Below, piece after piece: positions 6,423 through 13,907 of a stretch of 18,011 bases of DNA (its first letter is position 1; each line of letters opens with the position of its first letter). The translations under genes and the position numbers were made by a program. Below the pieces are notes generated by a model that saw only the letters and a program-made list of their open reading frames with translations, had not been told where the DNA came from and did no database searches. Origin of the DNA: Fusicatenibacter_A intestinipullorum (lineage in GTDB: Bacteria; Bacillota; Negativicutes; Acidaminococcales; Acidaminococcaceae); the NCBI GenBank assembly GCA_019117495.1, contig DWZP01000003.1, positions 1 through 18,011 of the forward strand, read 5' to 3'.

Positions 6423-7856
6423 ATGAATTCCTATAATGTTTCGGAAATATGGGAACAACTGCTTCAGAGGCTGAAAAATTCTGTCAGCGAAACAGTTTAC
6501 AATACTATTATCAGCCCTGCAGTACCGCTTTCGGCAACAGACACAGTTTTCATAATCGGCGTTAACAATAATTTTTTAAAAAAATGGCTGGAAGAAAATT
6601 ACAAACCCATTATCGAAAATCTGCTTGCTGAAATAACCGATAAGGAATTCAGCCTGCAGATAGAAAACCTTGATTTTACGGCCGCGCCGATACAAAAGCA
6701 GGCTCTAAAGGAAGAACCGCCTGCCCCTGCCCCGCAGCCGGTAAAACCAGAAGTTCAGGCACCGGCACAGCCAGCAAAACCGCCCGAATATACAGGCAGT
6801 TATGTTCAGCCGGTTCTTTTTGAAGAACAATTTCCCAGTAATTTAAATGTAAAATATACTTTTGACACTTTTGTTATAGGCAATTCCAACCGTTTTGCCT
6901 ATGCAGCGGCGCAGGCAGTAGCGGCAAAACCAGGCATTGCCTATAACCCGCTTTTTATTTACGGCGGCGTCGGCCTTGGAAAAACCCACTTAATGCATGC
7001 CATTGGCAACCAGATTAAAAAAAATAAGCCGGACGCCAAAGTGCTTTACATTTCCAGCGAAAAGTTTCTTAATGAAATCGTTACTTCCATTGAAAAAAGA
7101 ACAATGGAAAACTTTAAAAACAAATACCGCAAAATAGACTGCCTCATTATAGACGACATTCAATTTCTGGAAAAACGTGAACGTACCCTGGAAGAATTTT
7201 TCCATACCTTTAATGCGCTTTACGAAGAAAACAAACAAATTATAATTTCCAGCGACAGGCTGCCCAAACATATCAAAAATATCGAAGACCGCCTGCGTTC
7301 CCGTTTTGAATGTGGCCTGATGGCTGATATACAGTCGCCTGACCTTGAAACAAGAATTGCAATTTTACGAAAAAAAGCAGAACTTGAAGGCATTGAAATT
7401 CCCCATGACGTTATAACGCTTGTTGCCTCAAGCATTACCACAAACATCAGGGAAATTGAAGGCGCCTATACCAAAATAGTTGCCTATGCCGGCCTTATGA
7501 GCCTGCCCATAACCGTTGAACTTGCAAGAAACATTCTTGACGAAATGGGAGCCACCGTTCAGAGCAGGCAAATAACTTACGAAGCCATTAATGAAGCAAC
7601 GGCTGCATATTTTAAAATCAAGCCTGATGAATTATTTACCAAAAAACGTACCCAAAGCATTGCCACGGCAAGGCATATTGCCATGTATCTCTGCCGCGAG
7701 CTGATAGATTTATCCTATCCGCGCATCGGCGAAATTTACGGCGGACGTGACCACAGCACTGTTATTCATGCTTATGATAAAATCAATGCTCAGCGTAAAA
7801 AAGACCCGACAATCGAAAAAGCTATTGTTTATTTAACCGAGCAGCTTAACCAGTAA
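6423..7856 (+). CDS. dnaA: Chromosomal replication initiator protein DnaA
   Basis: DnaA binds DnaA boxes and, as an ATP-bound oligomer, melts the origin. I chose the ATG at 6423 (477 residues): it has GGAAAGGA 9 bases upstream and yields the expected domain I beginning NSYNVSEIWEQLLQRLK. The open frame extends 22 codons further to a GTG at 6357, but that would place the start on top of the promoter. Domain I is about residues 1-85, followed by a Pro/Ala-rich flexible domain II (about 88-135). The AAA+ domain has GGVGLGKT at 181-188 and LIIDDIQF at 241-248, plus the RLRSRFECGL box VII arginine region. Domain IV carries the DNA-binding signature GGRDHST at 440-446. The origin lies immediately downstream. 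Confidence 0.98.
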   Translation: MNSYNVSEIWEQLLQRLKNSVSETVYNTIISPAVPLSATDTVFIIGVNNNFLKKWLEENYKPIIENLLAEITDKEFSLQIENLDFTAAPIQKQALKEEPPAPAPQPVKPEVQAPAQPAKPPEYTGSYVQPVLFEEQFPSNLNVKYTFDTFVIGNSNRFAYAAAQAVAAKPGIAYNPLFIYGGVGLGKTHLMHAIGNQIKKNKPDAKVLYISSEKFLNEIVTSIEKRTMENFKNKYRKIDCLIIDDIQFLEKRERTLEEFFHTFNALYEENKQIIISSDRLPKHIKNIEDRLRSRFECGLMADIQSPDLETRIAILRKKAELEGIEIPHDVITLVASSITTNIREIEGAYTKIVAYAGLMSLPITVELARNILDEMGATVQSRQITYEAINEATAAYFKIKPDELFTKKRTQSIATARHIAMYLCRELIDLSYPRIGEIYGGRDHSTVIHAYDKINAQRKKDPTIEKAIVYLTEQLNQ

Positions 7857-7861
7857 TAAAG

Positions 7862-7906
7862 TTTTCAACAATTATCTGTGGAAAATGTGTTTAAACCTGT
7901 TGATAA
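7862..7906 (+). promoter_or_regulatory. Left DnaA-box cluster
   Basis: Plus-oriented sites are TGTGGAAAA (7877-7885, one mismatch to TGTGGATAA), TGTGTTTAA (7886-7894, two mismatches) and TGTTGATAA (7898-7906, one mismatch). TTTTCAACA (7862-7870, two mismatches) faces the other way. The first two plus sites are contiguous. Binding is inferred from similarity and position. Confidence 0.65.
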
Positions 7907-7937
7907 CTTGTTAAAAATTAAAATCAGAAAACGAAAA

Positions 7938-7962
7938 GTTTATAACGTTAAAAGTTATAAAC
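7938..7962. repeat. Inverted repeat inside oriC
   Basis: GTTTATAAC (7938-7946) and GTTATAAAC (7954-7962) are perfect 9-base inverted arms separated by 7 bases. The right arm overlaps the TTATAAACA sequence counted as a weak DnaA box. It could be a paired protein-binding site or simply opposed DnaA sites. Confidence 0.7.
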
Positions 7963-8036
7963 AGTTTTCCACACATTATAAACAGGCGCTAAGATGTGAT
8001 TTTACGGCGGCTTTACATAATTTCCACATATCCACA
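7955..8036 (-). promoter_or_regulatory. Right DnaA-box cluster with tandem boxes next to the DnaA-trio
   Basis: Minus-oriented sites are TTATAAACA (7955-7963, two mismatches), TTTTCCACA (7965-7973, one), TTATAAACA (7976-7984, two), ATTTCCACA (8020-8028, two) and ATATCCACA (8028-8036, one). The first three start 10 and 11 bases apart, so they lie on one face of the helix. The last two share a base and end 4 bases before the CTA repeats, the place of the two boxes that load DnaA onto the trio in B. subtilis. Confidence 0.75.
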
Positions 8037-8040
8037 CTTA

Positions 8041-8058
8041 CTACTATAACTACTACTA
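8041..8058 (+). promoter_or_regulatory. DnaA-trio motif and adjacent unwinding element
   Basis: CTA occurs in register at 8041, 8044, 8050, 8053 and 8056, with TAA at 8047. On the complementary strand this is the 3'-GAT-5' trio contacted by the DnaA filament during melting. It follows the tandem boxes and precedes an AT-only run of about 12 bases and further AT-rich sequence to 8092, as in the characterised B. subtilis origin. Function is inferred from this match. Confidence 0.82.
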
Positions 8059-8108
8059 ATTATTTTAAATCTATATAGTTATTATAAAATAATGGAGGTC
8101 TGCATAAC

Positions 8109-9218
8109 ATGAAATTTACATGCTCAACAACAAGCCTGAACAAAGCAATTCAAACTGTACAGCGAGCCATTTCTTCCAAACCGACCGCTCCGATTTTTTC
8201 CGGTATCCATATCATTGCTGCCGAAAATATTTTATATGTGCAGGCCATGGACTTAAATATGGCAATTTCCTGTACCGTGGAAAGCAATACCGAAGCCAAC
8301 GGTGAAATTGTTGTTTCGGCCAAACATTTTTCGGAGCTGATGCGCAAGCTCCCGGGAGAAACCGTTACCATCATTAAAAATAAAGAAGAAAAAACTATTT
8401 CCGTAAAATCGGCAAAATCCGATTTTCAGCTGCTGTTAATGAATGAAGACGATTATCCCAAATTCCCTGAGTTTAATCCCGAAAAACAGATTGTGCTGGA
8501 AGACGAAAAAATAAAGGAGCTCATTAAAAAGACTATTTTCTCCTGCTCTACCGATGAAGCAAGGCCTTTGTTTACAGGTATTCTTGTGGAAATAAGCGAC
8601 GGCAAAATTACCTTTGTCGGTACAAACACGCACAGGCTTGCCATTAAGAGCATGCCATATGCTTCCAATGAAGATATGTCCATCATTATTCCTTCCAGGG
8701 TTCTGTCGGAAATTGCCCGCAACCTGAACAGCGACATTCCGCAGGAGATTAAGATTTCTCTTTTGAATAACCAGATTATGGTTGTAATAGACCAGGTAGT
8801 AATTGTTTCAAGGCTTATTGAAGGTAAATTTCCTGATTACAGACGCGTTATTCCCCCTTCTTTTAATACCAAAACCAGGTTTAATGTTAAAGAACTGGCA
8901 GGCGCTGTGGAAAGGGTTGCCCTGTTTTCGAGCGACGGCGATTACAGCATTATAAAAGTAAGCGTCGGCGATACGGAAATTATTATCAGCTCCAGCAGCC
9001 CTGATGTCGGCAAGGGACGTGAAGATATTCAGTGCCGTACCGAAGGCGATGGACTGAACGTTGCTTTTAATTCCAAGTACATACTTGATATTTTAAAGAA
9101 TCTTTCCTACGAAGAAGCCATTATGGAGCTGAATAATTCCTTAAGCCCCGTATGCATTAAGCCGGTAGGCGAAGAAAATTATATTTATATTGTTACTCCG
9201 GTAAGGGTTGTGTTCTGA
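8109..9218 (+). CDS. dnaN: DNA polymerase III sliding clamp, beta subunit
   Basis: DnaN forms the dimeric ring that tethers the replicative polymerase to DNA. At 369 residues it has the usual length, and its three topologically similar domains of about 120 residues can be followed: an N-terminal MKFTCSTTSLNKAIQTVQRAI, a central domain beginning around FSCSTDEARPLFTG (which contributes to the protein-binding pocket), and a C-terminus ending VTPVRVVF, which resembles the usual clamp end. The ATG has GGAGGT 9 bases upstream. It is the first gene to the right of the unwinding region, and its stop is one base before the next start, so yaaA is probably translationally coupled. Confidence 0.98.
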   Translation: MKFTCSTTSLNKAIQTVQRAISSKPTAPIFSGIHIIAAENILYVQAMDLNMAISCTVESNTEANGEIVVSAKHFSELMRKLPGETVTIIKNKEEKTISVKSAKSDFQLLLMNEDDYPKFPEFNPEKQIVLEDEKIKELIKKTIFSCSTDEARPLFTGILVEISDGKITFVGTNTHRLAIKSMPYASNEDMSIIIPSRVLSEIARNLNSDIPQEIKISLLNNQIMVVIDQVVIVSRLIEGKFPDYRRVIPPSFNTKTRFNVKELAGAVERVALFSSDGDYSIIKVSVGDTEIIISSSSPDVGKGREDIQCRTEGDGLNVAFNSKYILDILKNLSYEEAIMELNNSLSPVCIKPVGEENYIYIVTPVRVVF

Positions 9219-9219
9219 T

Positions 9220-9444
9220 ATGGAAAAACTTGCGGTACATATTGAAACGGAATATATAACTTTAACTAATCTTTTAAAATATGCCGGTGTTGTAATGAGC
9301 GGCGGGCAGGCGCACGAACTTATTGAAGCAGGCTTTGTAAGCCTTAACGGGCAGACGGTACTGGAAAAACGCAAAAAAATCCGTGCCGGTGACGAAGTAA
9401 CCGTTAAAGGCATGGCAGCTATTACTGTAAGCAATGAAAATTAA
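9220..9444 (+). CDS. yaaA: S4-domain RNA-binding protein YaaA (RlbA-like)
   Basis: The 74-residue protein is a single S4 RNA-binding fold, with the core around ITLTNLLKYAGVVMSGGQAHELIEAGFVSLNG read as overlapping segments at about residues 12-45 and a basic stretch VLEKRKKIRAGDEV after it. B. subtilis carries the same small gene between dnaN and recF, which fixes the family. The ATG at 9220 lies one base after the dnaN stop; an in-frame TTG at 9208 inside dnaN is less likely. Its end overlaps recF by 11 bases. Its exact RNA target is not readable from sequence; a ribosome-related role is proposed for the family. Confidence 0.92.
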   Translation: MEKLAVHIETEYITLTNLLKYAGVVMSGGQAHELIEAGFVSLNGQTVLEKRKKIRAGDEVTVKGMAAITVSNEN

Positions 9445-10564
9445 AGGTTTATATCTGCATAATTTCAGAAATTACGGTTTGTGCAGCCTGCAGTTTCCGG
9501 CAATGGTAAATATTTTTTACGGAAAAAATGCCCAGGGCAAAACCAACCTGCTGGAAGCAATCTTTTATGCTTCTTTCGGCATGTCGCACCGGACTTTTCA
9601 GGAAGATGACCTGTTCGGTGACGGACGGCGTGAAATGGCTGTAAAAGCTGATTTTACGAGTTTTGATTCTGATTACGAAATAAAAATCAAGCGTTATGAG
9701 CAAAACGGGCGCATAAAAAAAGAACTTTTGCTTGATAATGTAAATATAAAGGCGAAAGAACATTACGGTACTTTAAACACGGTAATGTTTTCGCCGGAAG
9801 ATTTGCAGCTTATTAAGGGAGAGCCTCAGCTGCGCAGGCGTTTTTTTGATATGCAGATTGCCCAGACAGACAAGGCTTATTATGAACTGCTGGTAAAATA
9901 TAACCGCCTTTTGCAGCAGCGTAACAGGCTTTTGAAAGAAATACGCGATAATAACGGCGATAAGGGCCAGCTGAATTTATGGAATAACGAACTGAGTGCC
10001 TCTGCCGCACGCATCATAAAAAAACGGCTGGCTGCGCTTGAAGAACTGTTGGTTATTGCTTCCGGCATTTATGCTTCCATTGCCGGCGGCAGCGAAAGCA
10101 TGCTGATTAACTACGCTTTAAAAACCAGTAATGATTTTATTCTGCAGCAGAGTGATAAAAGTGAAAGCGAGTGGCAGGAGTTTTATTTAAAAGAACTGCA
10201 TGAGCGGCAGGCTCTGGATATTCTGCGCGGAAATACAAGCATTGGCCCGCACCGTGATGATTTATTCTTTTATGTCAGCGGCAAGCTGCTGAAAGCCTTC
10301 GGTTCGCAGGGGCAGCAGCGCAGCGCGGCACTGGCTTTAAAACTTGCACAGCTTGAATATGTGAAAAACAATACCGGTGAATATCCTGTGCTTCTGCTTG
10401 ACGATGTAATGAGCGAGCTTGATTCCGAACGCCGCACGCATCTTTTGAAGTTTATCGACGGCAGGGTGCAGACTTTTATTACGGTTAATGACAAGCATTT
10501 AATACCTGATTTAAACAATAATGCTTATTTTTATATTGAAAATGGAAAGGTAATGCAGGGTTGA
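9434..10564 (+). CDS. recF: DNA replication and repair protein RecF
   Basis: RecF is an SMC/ABC-type ATPase that helps load RecA at single-strand gaps. The 376-residue protein has Walker A GKNAQGKT at 30-37, the ABC signature in SQGQQRSAALALKLAQ, and Walker B PVLLLDDVMSELD near the C-terminus. The N-terminal FRNYG motif is typical. The ATG at 9434 lies inside the end of yaaA (11-base overlap), and the stop shares a base with the next start (TGATG), so expression is coupled on both sides. Length and motif order are normal. Confidence 0.98.
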   Translation: MKIKGLYLHNFRNYGLCSLQFPAMVNIFYGKNAQGKTNLLEAIFYASFGMSHRTFQEDDLFGDGRREMAVKADFTSFDSDYEIKIKRYEQNGRIKKELLLDNVNIKAKEHYGTLNTVMFSPEDLQLIKGEPQLRRRFFDMQIAQTDKAYYELLVKYNRLLQQRNRLLKEIRDNNGDKGQLNLWNNELSASAARIIKKRLAALEELLVIASGIYASIAGGSESMLINYALKTSNDFILQQSDKSESEWQEFYLKELHERQALDILRGNTSIGPHRDDLFFYVSGKLLKAFGSQGQQRSAALALKLAQLEYVKNNTGEYPVLLLDDVMSELDSERRTHLLKFIDGRVQTFITVNDKHLIPDLNNNAYFYIENGKVMQG

Positions 10565-11376
10565 TGGATAATGTGGAGCAGATTTTGCTGAAAATGCTTC
10601 CTGGCAAGGAAGAACGCGATACCTATACTGTTTTTTACCTGCAAAGCAAGTGGAAAAGCATTTGCGGCGAAAATGTTGCCAGACATTCCAAGCCCGTGAA
10701 GCTGGAAAACAAAGTTTTATATATTAATACCGACAGTTCCGTATGGTCAAATCATCTGCTTTTAGTGAAAAAGCAGTTTTTAAAAAATATTAACGGCGCT
10801 TTAAAAAAACGTTCCGTCGGAGATTTAAAATTTTTTAATGGCAGCGTTGATAACGAGTTTTTAAAAGACTCTGCTTCTGATACAAAGCCTGAAAAAATTG
10901 AACTGCAGGAAGAAGAAAGGCAGAAAATTTCCGCATTGGCAGGAAACGTAAAAAATACCGGTTTGCAGCTTAAACTGATGGCTTTTAAGGTTGCCGCGTT
11001 AAAACGCGAAAAAGCTCTTTTAAAACAGGGCGGCAAAAAATGCAGCCGCTGCGGCGCCGTTATTAACGGAAAAAGCAATTTATGTGCCGTATGCAGCCGT
11101 TATGAACAAGAAAAACTGCATGATGAACTGGTAAAATTTTTATTGACGGAGCCGTGGTCAGATTACGAAAATTGTAAAAAAATGCTGAATTGTGATAAAA
11201 TATTGTATGACAGTGTTAAAAATCATCTGCGGCAGCATTATTATGCCAAAGTTGCGGATGAAACTGCCAGCAGCAGTGAAAAAATGCTGGCTGTTATTTT
11301 TAAAACAGGAAAAACTCCTGACTTGATTGACGATAAAACATATCAGAATGTTTTAAATAATTTGCGGGGGAAATAG
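10564..11376 (+). CDS. DUF721 (DciA-like) protein with zinc-ribbon extension
   Basis: The N-terminal 95 residues resemble the DUF721/DciA family: an initial helix, then YLQSKWKSICGENVARHSKP (about 26-45), and the short strand VLYINTDSSVWSNHLL (51-66). DciA is known as a loader or operator of the replicative helicase in many bacteria. A charged linker follows, then a probable zinc ribbon: C160-x2-C163 and C174-x2-C177. A helical tail of about 90 residues of unknown role completes the 270-residue protein. The family is often 90-180 residues, so this version is long. The ATG overlaps the recF stop (TGATG). A DUF721 gene also lies between recF and gyrB in mycobacteria, which supports the assignment. 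The helicase role here is inferred. Confidence 0.8.
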   Translation: MDNVEQILLKMLPGKEERDTYTVFYLQSKWKSICGENVARHSKPVKLENKVLYINTDSSVWSNHLLLVKKQFLKNINGALKKRSVGDLKFFNGSVDNEFLKDSASDTKPEKIELQEEERQKISALAGNVKNTGLQLKLMAFKVAALKREKALLKQGGKKCSRCGAVINGKSNLCAVCSRYEQEKLHDELVKFLLTEPWSDYENCKKMLNCDKILYDSVKNHLRQHYYAKVADETASSSEKMLAVIFKTGKTPDLIDDKTYQNVLNNLRGK

Positions 11377-11377
11377 C

Positions 11378-11659
11378 ATGTATTTACATTTGGGTTCTGA
11401 TTTTGTTATTAAAAATACTGATATTATCGCTATTTTTAATATCAGAAACCAGAAAAACAATGTATTTAAAAATTATCTGCAAAAGCAGTGTGAAAAACAT
11501 AAATACGAGGTTATAGATTTATCGGAAAACGGTGAATATTCCAGCTGTATACTTACTGACGACAAAATTTATCTTTCCGGTATTTCGGCGCTTACGCTGA
11601 AAAAGCGTGCGGAAGATGATTTTGGCATTGAAGTTTATAACCGCGATAGGGATAATTGA
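11378..11659 (+). CDS. remB: RemB/YaaB family protein (DUF370)
   Basis: The 93-residue protein begins MYLHLGSDFVIKNTDIIAIF, the signature start of the DUF370 family, and continues with the expected SGISALTLKKRAED segment. In B. subtilis remB (yaaB) lies between recF and gyrB and was found through effects on extracellular matrix genes; its paralogue RemA is a DNA-binding activator. The ATG follows the previous stop by one base and has a GGGGG-rich site 7-8 bases upstream. Position and start motif both match. Its function in this organism is not evident from sequence. Confidence 0.9.
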   Translation: MYLHLGSDFVIKNTDIIAIFNIRNQKNNVFKNYLQKQCEKHKYEVIDLSENGEYSSCILTDDKIYLSGISALTLKKRAEDDFGIEVYNRDRDN

Positions 11660-11670
11660 TGGAGGTAAAG

Positions 11671-13593
11671 ATGTCCGTTTTAGAAGAAGCAACAGAAGTA
11701 AAAGGTCAGTACGGCGCGAGCCAAATTCAGGTTCTTGAAGGGCTTGAAGCGGTACGCAAGCGCCCGAGTATGTATATTGGCAGCATTTCCGGCAGGGGCC
11801 TGCACCATCTGGTGTATGAAGTTATAGATAATAGTATCGACGAGGCTTTGGCCGGTTATTGTTCTTTAATCGAGGTTGTTATTCATCATGACAACAGCAT
11901 TACCGTTAAAGATAACGGGCGCGGTATTCCTGTTGATATGCACAAAGTAGGCAAACCTGCCGTGGAAGTTGTTATGACGATACTGCATGCCGGCGGTAAA
12001 TTCGGCGACGGCGGCTATAAGGTTTCCGGCGGCCTGCATGGCGTAGGTGTTTCCTGCGTAAATGCCTTAAGCGAACATATGGAAGTTGAAGTGCGCCGCG
12101 GCGGAAAAATTTACGGCATTGAGTTTGCACGCGGCAAAACGGTGGTTCCTCTGTATGAAAAAGGCACTACCGAAGAAACCGGTACTACCGTGCATTTTAA
12201 ACCGGATGCCGAAATATTTACCGAACTTGTTTACAGTTATGAAACGTTAAGAATCCGTATCCGTGAGCTGGCCTTTTTGAATAAGGGCGTAAAAATTATT
12301 TTAAGCGACGAGCGCAGTGGAAAAACAGAAACCTTCCATTACGAAGGTGGCATTATTGAGTTTGTAAGATACGTTGATGAAAATAAGGATAAAATTAACG
12401 AAGAACCGATTTACATTGAAGGCATTAAGGAAAACAATATTGTAGAAGTGGCAATACAGTATTGCGATACTTACAATGAAAATATTTTTACTTTTGTAAA
12501 TAATATTAATACCGAAGAAGGCGGCACGCATTTAAGCGGCTTTAAACAGGCGCTTACGCGTACCATTAACGATTATGCCCGCAAAATCGGCACTCTGAAG
12601 GAAAATGATGATAATTTAAGCGGCGACGATGTGCGTGAAGGCATTACTGCCGTTATCAGCATAAAGGTGCCGGAACCTCAGTTTGAGGGGCAGACGAAAA
12701 CAAAACTCGGCAACAGCGAAATCCGTCCCATTGTTGATAATATGGTCAGCGAAGGGCTGGCAGAATTTTTTGAAGAAAATCCTGCTGTTGCCAAGAAAAT
12801 CGTGGAAAAATCGATTATTTCTGCACGCGCAAGGCTGGCGGCACGCAAGGCAAGAGAACTTACCAGACGCAAAAACGCACTTGAAATAAGCAGCCTGCCC
12901 GGTAAACTTGCCGACTGCCAGAGCAAAGACGCAGCAGAAACGGAAATTTACCTTGTCGAAGGTGATTCTGCAGGCGGCAGTGCCAAGCAGGGACGCGACA
13001 GACGTTTTCAGGCTATACTTCCTTTGCGCGGCAAAATTTTGAACGTTGAAAAAGCACGTCTTGATAAAATTTTAAGCAGCGAAGAAATCCGCAACATGAT
13101 TACAGCTTTCGGCTGCGGCATTGGCGAAGAATTTGATATTAACAAAGCACGTTACGGCAAAATTATTATCATGACAGATGCCGACGTCGACGGCGCCCAT
13201 ATCCGCACACTGCTTTTAACATTCTTCTACCGCTATATGCAGCCGCTGATTAAGGAAGGGCATGTGTTTATTGCCCAGCCGCCGCTGTATCTGGTACGTA
13301 AAGGTCAGAAGCACATGTATGCTTACAGTGATGACGAACTTCAGAAAGTGCTTGATGAAGTAGGCCGCGACAATAACCCTTATGTGCAGCGCTATAAAGG
13401 CCTAGGCGAAATGAACCCGGAGCAGCTGTGGGAAACAACCATGAATCCGGAAGCACGTACTGTTTTGCAGGTACATCTGGAAGATGCCGCAGAGGCGGAT
13501 GCAATTTTCTCCGTACTTATGGGCGACAAGGTTGAGCCGCGCCGCCAGTTTATTGAGCAGAATGCCGGCAAAGTACGTAATCTTGATTTGTAA
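11671..13593 (+). CDS. gyrB: DNA gyrase subunit B
   Basis: GyrB is the ATPase and DNA-cleavage partner of GyrA and introduces negative supercoils. The 640-residue protein has the GHKL ATPase motifs (EVIDNSIDEALAG, DNGRGIPV, and the GGKFGDGGYKVSGGLHGVG lid region), the TOPRIM glutamate E430 in VEGDSAGGSAKQGRDRR, and the metal-binding aspartates D503, D505 and D507 in DADVDG. QRYKGLGEMN is in the C-terminal part. I chose the ATG at 11671 because GGAGG lies 5 bases before it; the frame stays open to a TTG at 11656 inside remB. The usual quinolone-region residues EGDSAGG are intact. Confidence 0.98.
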   Translation: MSVLEEATEVKGQYGASQIQVLEGLEAVRKRPSMYIGSISGRGLHHLVYEVIDNSIDEALAGYCSLIEVVIHHDNSITVKDNGRGIPVDMHKVGKPAVEVVMTILHAGGKFGDGGYKVSGGLHGVGVSCVNALSEHMEVEVRRGGKIYGIEFARGKTVVPLYEKGTTEETGTTVHFKPDAEIFTELVYSYETLRIRIRELAFLNKGVKIILSDERSGKTETFHYEGGIIEFVRYVDENKDKINEEPIYIEGIKENNIVEVAIQYCDTYNENIFTFVNNINTEEGGTHLSGFKQALTRTINDYARKIGTLKENDDNLSGDDVREGITAVISIKVPEPQFEGQTKTKLGNSEIRPIVDNMVSEGLAEFFEENPAVAKKIVEKSIISARARLAARKARELTRRKNALEISSLPGKLADCQSKDAAETEIYLVEGDSAGGSAKQGRDRRFQAILPLRGKILNVEKARLDKILSSEEIRNMITAFGCGIGEEFDINKARYGKIIIMTDADVDGAHIRTLLLTFFYRYMQPLIKEGHVFIAQPPLYLVRKGQKHMYAYSDDELQKVLDEVGRDNNPYVQRYKGLGEMNPEQLWETTMNPEARTVLQVHLEDAAEADAIFSVLMGDKVEPRRQFIEQNAGKVRNLDL

Positions 13594-13607
13594 TAAGGTG
13601 AAATGTA

Positions 13608-13907
13608 ATGAAAATAAGAAAAAATTTATCTGATGAGGATATGTTAAAGGGCTACGAGGAAGAAGTAAGCTTTGAAAATGCCGTTTACGGCGATGAGCCT
13701 GTAAAAAACAAAAAAATAAAAACAGCTAAAAATGCAGGCGGCAAAGAAATTCTGTTGCCGGAAGAAGCCCTTGAAAAATTAAACCGTTATCTGCTTGAAT
13801 TAAGTATGGACTGGTTTAAAAACACCAAAGGCGAAGCAGACTGGAAAGTTTATAAAGAAAACGGGCAGATTATTATTAAACCTGCCGCAGCCAAAAAGAA
13901 ATCCTGA
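13608..13907 (+). CDS. Small protein of unknown function between gyrB and thiN
   Basis: I do not recognise this 99-residue protein. The ATG at 13608 has AAGGTG 7 bases upstream and lies 14 bases after the gyrB stop. Its stop shares a base with the next start (TGATG), which argues for a real, co-translated gene. The first 30 residues are acidic (DEDMLKGYEEEVSFENA), the middle is Lys-rich (NKKIKTAKN), then comes a predicted helix with LPEEALEKLNRYLLELSMDWF (about 49-69) and a short beta-like tail QIIIKP ending in AAAKKKS. There is no signal peptide, membrane segment or cysteine. A soluble cytoplasmic protein is likely. Confidence 0.75.
   Translation: MKIRKNLSDEDMLKGYEEEVSFENAVYGDEPVKNKKIKTAKNAGGKEILLPEEALEKLNRYLLELSMDWFKNTKGEADWKVYKENGQIIIKPAAAKKKS

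Larger units (their letters stand above)
7857..8108. other. oriC: Replication origin oriC (dnaA-dnaN intergenic region)
   Basis: The gap between dnaA and dnaN has the layout of a Firmicutes basal unwinding system: clustered DnaA-box-like 9-mers (7862-7906 and 7955-8036), the last two in tandem, then repeated CTA trinucleotides (8041-8058), then an AT-rich stretch (about 8059-8092). The dnaN ribosome-binding site GGAGGT is at 8094-8099. No perfect TTATCCACA is present; four sites differ at one base. A short GC-richer patch (about 7983-8013) separates the middle and right-hand boxes. Gene orientation diverges around this region, which supports it as the origin. I see no clear promoter for dnaN here. 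Confidence 0.9.

Noticed and set aside
7878..8078. Open frame of 66 codons inside the dnaA-dnaN gap
   Set aside because: It overlaps the DnaA boxes and trio, has no ribosome-binding site, and encodes a low-complexity protein without family features.
11656..11670. GyrB start at TTG 11656 or ATG 11659
   Set aside because: The GGAGG at 11661-11665 would lie inside the gene; it serves the ATG at 11671, which gives the usual 640-residue protein.
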